From: Leptospiraceae bacterium UBA2033 | Lineage (GTDB): Bacteria; Spirochaetota; Leptospiria; Leptospirales; Leptospiraceae | DNA length: 17,714 bases | Direction: 5' to 3' | Assembly: GCA_002333425.1 (NCBI GenBank) | Contig: DDBL01000238.1 | Coordinates: 39,632-57,345, forward strand | Translations under genes and position numbers: made by a program | Shown here: positions 6,570-12,172 of the stretch, one piece after another | Layout of the letters: every line of letters begins with the position of its first letter | How positions within the stretch are numbered: the first letter of the stretch is position 1 | Notes under the pieces: model-generated | The model's input: only the letters and a program-made list of their open reading frames with translations | The model's database searches: none | What the model was told of the DNA's origin: nothing

Positions 6570-6787
6570 TGGGTGAATTAGGAATTATAAAAGACATAGA
6601 CAAAGGGAAAGGGGAGATTATCCGCGTGGAAATCAGTGAGTTCAAAGGGAAAAAACTTTTGAACTTACGTGTTTGGTACACAGATGCAAATGGAGACTAC
6701 AAACCTACACAAAAAGGGATTGCAATCCCACCTGAACTCTACGAGCAAGTGAAGGAAGCGATCAACGCCGCAGGTGGAATGTTCTGA
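6569..6787 (+). CDS. PC4 (p15)-like transcriptional coactivator-type ssDNA-binding protein
   Basis: The 72-residue protein matches the bacterial PC4/YdbC-like fold. A short N-terminal strand (GELGIIKD) is followed by EIIRVEISEFKGKKLLNLRV (16-35), then YTDANGDYKPTQKGIAIPPE (37-56) and the C-terminal helix. Basic and aromatic residues of the beta sheet (KGKK, W36, Y37, K44, K48) are the usual single-strand DNA contacts. In bacteria such proteins bind ssDNA and may affect transcription or repair; the role here is unknown. The gene starts inside the FNR stop codon (GGAG at 6557-6560) and its own TGA overlaps the proposed CTG start of the next gene. Confidence 0.78.
   Translation: MGELGIIKDIDKGKGEIIRVEISEFKGKKLLNLRVWYTDANGDYKPTQKGIAIPPELYEQVKEAINAAGGMF
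6772..6786 (+). promoter_or_regulatory. Ribosome binding site that supports a CTG start
   Basis: AGGTGG (6772-6777) lies 6 bases before CTG (6784-6786). The CTG shares bases with the TGA stop of the preceding gene (CTGA). The reading frame of the next gene is open from 6736 and contains no ATG, GTG or TTG before the TTG at 6982, where no Shine-Dalgarno sequence is present. Confidence 0.55.
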
Positions 6788-8727
6788 ATCTACGAAAAAA
6801 ACTTTTTTTATTATACTTCTCTACTTTTCTTTTACTGTGTTTTTTTTATAGAGGTATATTCTTATTTACCTACAAAGATAGGATTGGGGATGCAAGTAAT
6901 TGGTTAGTTCTACAAAGTTTTTTAGTAGGAATTCGTTTTGATGTTTCTGTTATAACGAGTATACTAGCCCCCTTTTATTTATTGTCTCTCCTATACCCAT
7001 TAAATCGCTACGGCAGCTATCGATTTGTTTGGGCTTTTTTGCCAAATGTTTTTTTTGTTTGGATGACTTCGCACCTCATTGGGGATATTGCCTATTTTGC
7101 GAATGCAAACAAACATCTTGGATACGAAGGATTCGTATTTTTAAACAAGGATATGTTTACTCTTGTTCGTTCATTTTTTTCCGAAGCGCCTGTTTTATTT
7201 ATTTTAGCTGGATCATTTATTATCTTCTATCTCGTCATCGCAATTTACATTTATAAAAAGAAATTTCGATATGAGGAAACTAATCGTAAGCCGCTATCAC
7301 GAGTATTAGAGTTTGGATTTTTTTTAGTGCTTTCAGTTTTACTTATTCGGGGTGGATTTCAAAGTACTTCGCTACGACCAAGTCATGCTATCATTTCTAA
7401 TAATGGATTTATTAATATCCTTGGATTAAACGGTGTATTTACTTCGTTCTACGATTTAAGCCAAACACAGATTCCTGATTCTAAAAAAATTCCTCTTGCG
7501 GAAGCTATATTACATGTTCGCGAAAATATCCAGTATGAAGGAGCAGAATTTGAAAATCTAGCATTTCCAATTCTGCGGAAAGTAACGGCGGTTAATGACA
7601 AGAAACCTCCTAATATTGTAATTTTACTTTTAGAAAGTTGGACTGGTAAGTTTGTAAAACCTATCTCTAAAGACGGTCTAGTGGATGGAAAAGAAGTTAC
7701 TCCAAGTTTTAATCGTTTAGCAGAAAAAGGAATTTTTTTTAAACGTTTTTTTGCTACAGGTGGACGGACTTCCAATGGACTTTTTGCAACTCTAACAGGG
7801 TTACCCGATAGACCAATGATGAGTGTTTTACATACACAAGAGGCTAACGCAAGAGTATCCGGTCTTGGTAAATTATTGAAACAATTAAACTACGAAAGTC
7901 TTTTTATGACAGGAAGTAATTTATCCTTTGAAAATTTAGAGCCTCATATTAAACGTTGGGGATTTGATAAAATCGTAGACGAGAAGGTAATTGAAAAAAC
8001 AGGCAAATACTCAAAAGGAATCTGGGGTTATGATGACGCTGATGGGCTAGAACTTTTTAATGAATATCTAAAAAGACAAAGTTTAGATAAACCTTTTGTC
8101 GCAACGTATCTGACGATTTCGACTCATTATCCTTACAAAGTCCCAGATAAAAAATTTGAAATATTTGATTCAAAAACGAAAGATTTTGAATTTTTAAATA
8201 CCTATCATTATGCGGACTATGCCATCGGAAAATTTATCAAAAATGCAGAAAAAGAAAAATACTTTGAAAATACTATTTTCGTATTTCTTTCTGATCATAC
8301 TCATCATAAAGATTTGAATCACTACGAAGATAGAAATATTCCTCTATTGATTTATGCGCCTAATCGCTTTAAACCGGAAGTAAAAAATACAATCGGATCA
8401 CAATTAGATTTAATACCTACCTTACTCGGGATCATTGGCAAACCAATATTATTCTCTGCGATGGGTAAAGACTTGTTTGCCCCAAATCCTAAATCGTTTG
8501 CTTATTTTTGTTTTGGTTACCTGTATGGTTGGATAGATGATGATTACTTTTATTTTCAAAATGTATATGGCATACGTAAAACTATTAGTTTTACAATGAA
8601 AGAGCCTTACATTGATACAGGAGACTGCGAAGTTTCTCCTAAATGCAAAATAATAGAAAGAACAACTAACGCATTTCTAAATCTTCCAATTCAGTTAATG
8701 GAAAAAAACTTAGTTTTTCCTTGGTAA
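6784..8727 (+). CDS. LTA-synthase/sulfatase-family membrane enzyme (phosphoglycerol or phosphoethanolamine transferase-like)
   Basis: The protein has a membrane N-terminus and an extracytoplasmic alkaline-phosphatase-like domain. From the CTG start it has 647 residues; starting at the TTG at 6982 would remove the first helix (NLRKKLFLLYFSTFLLLCFF) and the conserved GIRFDVS motif of this family, both in frame and free of stops. Several further helices follow up to about residue 200. The catalytic domain shows NIVILLLESWTGKF (metal Glu), GGRTSNGLFATLTGLP (nucleophile Thr or Ser region) and FVFLSDHTHHKD (metal Asp/His). Family members transfer phosphoglycerol or phosphoethanolamine, or cleave sulfate or phosphate esters; a modifier of glycan, lipid A or periplasmic glucan is likely, but the substrate is unknown. 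The 3' end overlaps the next, convergent gene by 18 bases. Confidence 0.85.
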   Translation: MNLRKKLFLLYFSTFLLLCFFYRGIFLFTYKDRIGDASNWLVLQSFLVGIRFDVSVITSILAPFYLLSLLYPLNRYGSYRFVWAFLPNVFFVWMTSHLIGDIAYFANANKHLGYEGFVFLNKDMFTLVRSFFSEAPVLFILAGSFIIFYLVIAIYIYKKKFRYEETNRKPLSRVLEFGFFLVLSVLLIRGGFQSTSLRPSHAIISNNGFINILGLNGVFTSFYDLSQTQIPDSKKIPLAEAILHVRENIQYEGAEFENLAFPILRKVTAVNDKKPPNIVILLLESWTGKFVKPISKDGLVDGKEVTPSFNRLAEKGIFFKRFFATGGRTSNGLFATLTGLPDRPMMSVLHTQEANARVSGLGKLLKQLNYESLFMTGSNLSFENLEPHIKRWGFDKIVDEKVIEKTGKYSKGIWGYDDADGLELFNEYLKRQSLDKPFVATYLTISTHYPYKVPDKKFEIFDSKTKDFEFLNTYHYADYAIGKFIKNAEKEKYFENTIFVFLSDHTHHKDLNHYEDRNIPLLIYAPNRFKPEVKNTIGSQLDLIPTLLGIIGKPILFSAMGKDLFAPNPKSFAYFCFGYLYGWIDDDYFYFQNVYGIRKTISFTMKEPYIDTGDCEVSPKCKIIERTTNAFLNLPIQLMEKNLVFPW

Positions 8728-9621
8728 TTGAGATTTCGCAAATTTCCAGATTTCCTGATTTGCACTGACCTCTGTTGTAAATTTTCCAAAACCAGATATT
8801 TCCTCTTCTAATTTACCAGGCCAACCATGACCCGCACCTTCTAATTTTATAAATCGAACTGATTTTTTCGATTTGCATTTTGTATAGTTATAGATAAAAA
8901 CTTTCACTCCGTCGTCTTGTTGATTTATTGTTTCCAATTCTGGTTTCAATTCACACTTATTCCATTTAATCCATTGTTTGACTGTATCCTCTACACCAAG
9001 AGCAACTCCTTTATTTCCAAGTATCATTCCACCGTTATAAGGAACAATAGGATCATCCGTTCCATTTATAAAAAGAACCGCAGCCGGCTGTCTGGGTTTG
9101 TGTTTGTTTAAATTTTCAGAAATACTAGAGACTACTCCTGCGTAACCGATAAATGTGTTAGGATAGAAAAATGCCATCCTTTGTACCATAAATCCACCAT
9201 TAGAATATCCAAAGAGAAAAAATTTTTGAATAGAAAATTCTTTTTTTAATTTTTCTCTTAGGGTTAAAATAAATTTTTCGTCATTCGCATTTTTATCTTC
9301 ATCAGGAAGCTGTCTTCCATCCACCCATGCTCTATTTAGACCAAAGGGATAAACAATGATAAACCCCTCTTCTTCTGCCAATGAGTTAAATCCTGTTTTC
9401 CACATAAGCTCCTCCCCGGTCCCACCTCTTCCATGTAAAGCAATTAAAATCACCTCTGCTTTTATCTGCTTAGGCTGAAACAAAATATACTCTCTTTCCA
9501 AGGAATCTATCTGTATTTTGTGATGAATTAAAACATAATCGACAGGCAAATTTTCTCTAACAGAGTTTTTTGAACATTGAAGTATTACAAATAATAACAG
9601 GAGAGGAATAATTTTACTCAT
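8710..9621 (-). CDS. Lipoprotein esterase of the PHB depolymerase / feruloyl esterase (CE1-like) family
   Basis: This is an alpha/beta hydrolase of 303 residues. The signal sequence ends in the lipobox-like VILQC with Cys16, so it is probably a lipid-anchored surface or periplasmic protein. Motifs in order: the oxyanion-hole loop ALHGRGGTGEE (61-71), WVDGRQLPDEDKNANDEKFI (99-118), typical of PHB-depolymerase-like esterases, the nucleophile elbow GYSNGG (Ser140), the acid GTDDPIVPYNGG (Asp190), and GAGHGWPG (His265). The triad is complete. The substrate may be a polyester, a feruloyl ester or another ester; the sequence does not decide. The start ATG follows the usual n-region (MSKIIPLLLL). 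It is transcribed towards the LTA-synthase-family gene. Confidence 0.85.
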   Translation of the reverse strand: MSKIIPLLLLFVILQCSKNSVRENLPVDYVLIHHKIQIDSLEREYILFQPKQIKAEVILIALHGRGGTGEELMWKTGFNSLAEEEGFIIVYPFGLNRAWVDGRQLPDEDKNANDEKFILTLREKLKKEFSIQKFFLFGYSNGGFMVQRMAFFYPNTFIGYAGVVSSISENLNKHKPRQPAAVLFINGTDDPIVPYNGGMILGNKGVALGVEDTVKQWIKWNKCELKPELETINQQDDGVKVFIYNYTKCKSKKSVRFIKLEGAGHGWPGKLEEEISGFGKFTTEVSANQEIWKFAKSQLPRKN

Positions 9622-9701
9622 GCCGAAATCAATAAATTATTTCGTCAAAAATGTAAACTAAAAATTTCACAAACTAAATTAATTGTAACAAATGATTTGA
9701 A

Positions 9702-9869
9702 TTACCATTTTTTGTCTTGTTTGACGGTGAGTTTTGGAGTTTGAAATTCTGCCGATTTACAAAAAGGGCAAATGGCTAAGTTTTTCCCTTTTTCGACTTT
9801 TGATTCTCTTGCGTTTGCTTTCATAACTTTTTTACACATACAACATTGAACTAAATTATCAGTTATCAT
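9702..9869 (-). CDS. Small zinc-ribbon protein, 55 residues
   Basis: The protein starts MITDNLVQCCMCKKVMK and has four likely zinc ligands: Cys9 (or Cys10) and Cys12, then Cys34 and Cys37 in ICPFCKSAEF. The spacing of about 22 residues between the CxxC pairs fits a zinc ribbon. An AAGGTG Shine-Dalgarno sequence lies a few bases before the ATG. The C-terminus is basic (KLTVKQDKKW). No function can be assigned; such small zinc ribbons often bind nucleic acid or partner proteins. It stands alone between the hydrolase and the methyl-accepting protein on the same strand. Confidence 0.65.
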   Translation of the reverse strand: MITDNLVQCCMCKKVMKANARESKVEKGKNLAICPFCKSAEFQTPKLTVKQDKKW

Positions 9870-10021
9870 TTTACACCTTATCCTATTTTTAGCATTTGAC
9901 TTTGTAAAAAAATTGTTTTGTTAATTTTTAAAAGTTTTCCTAAAAGTAAAACCCAGTGTATAAAGGAACGTCATTCGGTAAAGTGATTTTATAGGGAAGA
10001 TTGTTTTCAATTATTTTTAGA

Positions 10022-11179
10022 TTATGTCGAGATAATTTTCTTTAAGGAAATAGTAATCCTTTTTAATTCATCAACTATTGCGCCTAACTCCATAGAGCTC
10101 ATCAGAATATTCTCTGACTCCTGTGCAATATGTTGGGTTTTAATATTGATTTGTGCAACTGCTTCGGTCTGCTCTCTAGAGGCATTTTTTATTTCGAATC
10201 CACCTTGTTTAACATTTTCCAAGTTACTAGAAATATCGTTGATTGTAGTCGTTTTATCTATTACTTCGGTAGAATATTTTTCTAGAAATCGTTCTAATTT
10301 TTCTGTCCATTTAAGCATATCTGTAATAATCTCAGACGTTATGTGCAATGTCTCAATACCTGTTTGAACTTCATGATTTGTATTTTTTACAAATGCTTCA
10401 ATTTCTTTTACACTGTTCACTGTTCTTTCTGAAAGTTTGGAAATTTCTTTGGCTACTACTGCGAAACCTCTACCCTTCTCACCCGCCCTGGCAGCTTCAA
10501 TAGAGGCATTGAGTGCGAGTAAATTAGTTTGATCTGAAATTTCATTTATACTATTTGCAATTTCTTTAATTTTAGAAGAGGAATTTGCGATATTCATCAT
10601 TGCCGAATTCGCAGAGGTTACTACTACATTACCTCTATGGATTCTATCTGTAAAAATTTTAGAATCCGAAGAGAATGCAGAAATTTCATTACTCAATGTT
10701 TTCATAAAAATAGTAAAGCTACTAAGTTGTAAATGTACATTTGTTAGATTGTTTACCTGATTTTCTGCATAAGCGTTTATATTATCAAAAGAAGCTCGCA
10801 GCTCTTCGGTGTTAGCCGCTACATTCTCTGTAGATTGAGATTGTAACTGTGATACCTTCCCAAAATTTTCCGCAAATTCGACTATTGAATCTAAAGTAGA
10901 ATCCTGCTGAACTAAGTTAAATTTTAGTTGCTCTAGAATAGTTTGGTTATTCTCTAAAGTGGAATCTAATTTTGAACAAGTTTCTAGTTGATTTTTAGTT
11001 ACGAACTTTTGATAGAAAAATGAATTTTGATTATTTTCAAGTTCACTTTGCGAATTAGAAAAGTCCAAATTTTTCGATAAATGATAAATGAATCTTTTAT
11101 AAACATACATATACCATAACAAAAAACAAAAACTCGCTAAACTCGCACCCAAAAATAGACCAATTATCAGTTGAATCAT
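10022..11179 (-). CDS. Methyl-accepting chemotaxis-type protein without a ligand-binding domain
   Basis: The 385-residue protein has one N-terminal membrane helix (about 4-26) and no periplasmic sensor domain or clear HAMP domain. A coiled-coil region leads to the signalling hairpin EISDQTNLLALNASIEAARA (222-241 region), followed by GEKGRGFAVVAKEISKLSERT, the conserved tip that contacts CheA/CheW. The second half returns as coiled coil (to about 380). Receptors of this build usually take their signal from a partner protein or from a cytoplasmic input. The gene lies 20 bases behind a hemerythrin-like gene in the same direction, which makes that protein a candidate partner (inference). No good Shine-Dalgarno sequence precedes it, so it may be read by coupling. 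Confidence 0.88.
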   Translation of the reverse strand: MIQLIIGLFLGASLASFCFLLWYMYVYKRFIYHLSKNLDFSNSQSELENNQNSFFYQKFVTKNQLETCSKLDSTLENNQTILEQLKFNLVQQDSTLDSIVEFAENFGKVSQLQSQSTENVAANTEELRASFDNINAYAENQVNNLTNVHLQLSSFTIFMKTLSNEISAFSSDSKIFTDRIHRGNVVVTSANSAMMNIANSSSKIKEIANSINEISDQTNLLALNASIEAARAGEKGRGFAVVAKEISKLSERTVNSVKEIEAFVKNTNHEVQTGIETLHITSEIITDMLKWTEKLERFLEKYSTEVIDKTTTINDISSNLENVKQGGFEIKNASREQTEAVAQINIKTQHIAQESENILMSSMELGAIVDELKRITISLKKIIST

Positions 11180-11199
11180 TGGAAAGAAATTTTGATTTT

Positions 11200-11616
11200 T
11201 TAAAGTGAATCCGCTAGAGGATAAAGGATATTATTCTCTTTGTCAATTCTAGCTTTTAAAGCAGAAATAATTCCTTTGGACTCATCAATAAACTTTTGAG
11301 GTTCCGAAATAATATTCTTAGACAAAGACCACGAAGAAATATATTTTTCTACAACTTGTTTAATCCCACCCATTTCTGTCATGTATTCTCTTGCTGTTTG
11401 TGCTGTTTTTGGATTTGTGGATGTCATGAGTTTGGGATAAAGAGCCTTATCCTCCATTGTCAAATGCATATTTAACTTACTTGCAAACTGGGATAGTACG
11501 TTTATAATTTCATCTGCACTTTTAATCACTTCCTCTTTTACTAGCTTTCCAGACAATTTTCCTGCTAAATCTAATAATTCATTGTGTTGTTTACGATATG
11601 CGTCAGTCATCGCCAT
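11200..11616 (-). CDS. Hemerythrin-like (HHE) helical protein with reduced ligand set
   Basis: This 138-residue four-helix protein has the HHE-domain pattern: Gln-His11-Asn-Glu in helix 1, HLTMEDKALYP (His51, Glu55) in helix 2, MGGIKQVVEKY in helix 3 and RIDKENNILYPLAD (Glu127) in helix 4. Hemerythrins hold a di-iron site that binds oxygen or NO; bacterial versions such as YtfE also repair iron-sulfur clusters under NO control. Only two histidines (11 and 51) occur in the whole protein. The second HxxxE has Arg123 for His, and the two helix-3 histidines are missing. Iron binding is therefore uncertain or different. A good Shine-Dalgarno sequence (GGAG) precedes the ATG. It starts an operon with the methyl-accepting protein and is divergent from the NsrR-like gene. 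Confidence 0.82.
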   Translation of the reverse strand: MAMTDAYRKQHNELLDLAGKLSGKLVKEEVIKSADEIINVLSQFASKLNMHLTMEDKALYPKLMTSTNPKTAQTAREYMTEMGGIKQVVEKYISSWSLSKNIISEPQKFIDESKGIISALKARIDKENNILYPLADSL

Positions 11617-11643
11617 AATTAACTCCGTCTATGAAAAGTTTTG

Positions 11644-11676
11644 CAATTAGTATATTTTCAATACACCAATTGTAAA
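11644..11676 (-). promoter_or_regulatory. Promoter and candidate operator of the hemerythrin-receptor operon
   Basis: On the minus strand a -35 element TTTACA (11676-11671) and a -10 element TATACT (11654-11649) are separated by 16 bases. A 29-bp inverted repeat covers 11644-11672: left arm CAATTAGTATATT, three central bases TTC, right arm AATACACCAATTG, with 11 of 13 arm positions paired. It covers the spacer and the -10, the geometry of a repressor site. The divergent NsrR-like regulator is the obvious candidate to bind here (inference). Confidence 0.6.
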
Positions 11677-11686
11677 GGAAAAAATA

Positions 11687-11714
11687 TTTACACAGTGTCA
11701 CTAATCAATATTTA
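11687..11714 (+). promoter_or_regulatory. Possible promoter of the NsrR-like gene
   Basis: TTTACA (11687-11692) and TATTTA (11709-11714) are spaced by 16 bases. A start site about 7 bases downstream would leave only a few bases before the ATG at 11726, and no Shine-Dalgarno sequence is present, so the transcript may be nearly leaderless. The elements are weak matches. Confidence 0.4.
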
Positions 11715-11725
11715 ATGCTTTCAAC

Positions 11726-12163
11726 ATGCAATTAACACGTTATACAGACTATTCTCTCAGGGTATTAATTTATCTTTCCGTAAATCTAGATAGAAAAGTT
11801 ACCATAAAAGAAATATCTACTTCGTTTAAAATTTCCAAAAATCATTTAGTAAAAGTTGTGCATAAACTTTCCAGTATGGGTTATATTCAAACAGTTCCCG
11901 GAGTAAAAGGGGGACTAACGTTAGCAAAACCCTCAAATAAAATCAGTCTTTCTGAAGTCGTAAAAACTATGGAACCAAGTTTTTTTATAGCAGATTGTTT
12001 TAATCCAAATGGTCACTGCACAATCAGTCCAGTTTGCGAACTCCAAAACATTCTCGGCTCAGCTTTGAATGCATTTTTGAAAACGTTAGATAATTACACA
12101 CTCGCCGATATTACCAAAAAACCTAACAACTACAAAAACATCCTCGCTGATAAAAAACAATAA
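11726..12163 (+). CDS. nsrR: NsrR-type Rrf2-family transcriptional regulator (Fe-S, NO-sensing)
   Basis: Rrf2 proteins are dimeric winged-helix regulators; NsrR holds an Fe-S cluster and loses DNA binding when the cluster reacts with NO. This 145-residue protein begins MQLTRYTDYSLRVLIYL, the classical NsrR/Rrf2 start with Asp8 (a cluster ligand in Streptomyces NsrR). The wing GVKGGLTLAKP (59-69) and the following VVKTMEP are typical. The three cysteines are Cys91, Cys98 and Cys104 (spacing x6 and x5, near the NsrR pattern), followed by FLKTLDNYTLADI. The C-terminal phrase favours NsrR over IscR or CymR. It is divergent from the hemerythrin operon and probably acts on the shared 109-bp region. 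Other targets may include the nitrite reductase, which is speculative. Confidence 0.85.
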   Translation: MQLTRYTDYSLRVLIYLSVNLDRKVTIKEISTSFKISKNHLVKVVHKLSSMGYIQTVPGVKGGLTLAKPSNKISLSEVVKTMEPSFFIADCFNPNGHCTISPVCELQNILGSALNAFLKTLDNYTLADITKKPNNYKNILADKKQ

Positions 12164-12172
12164 TTCTAATAC

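Noticed and set aside
6776..6790. Programmed frameshift joining the PC4-like and LTA-synthase-family genes
   Set aside because: No slippery heptamer is present at ATGTTCTGA; a CTG restart with a Shine-Dalgarno sequence explains the overlap better.
6982..8727. TTG at 6982 as the start of the LTA-synthase-family gene
   Set aside because: It removes a helix and the GIRFDVS motif that are encoded in frame upstream, and no Shine-Dalgarno sequence precedes it.
8710..8727. The 18-base convergent overlap as a sign of a gene error
   Set aside because: Both proteins end with natural C-termini and both frames are well supported; short tail overlaps are common.
9870..10021. Small gene or regulatory RNA between the zinc-ribbon and receptor genes
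   Set aside because: Only short AT-rich frames without start signals and no stable hairpin were seen.
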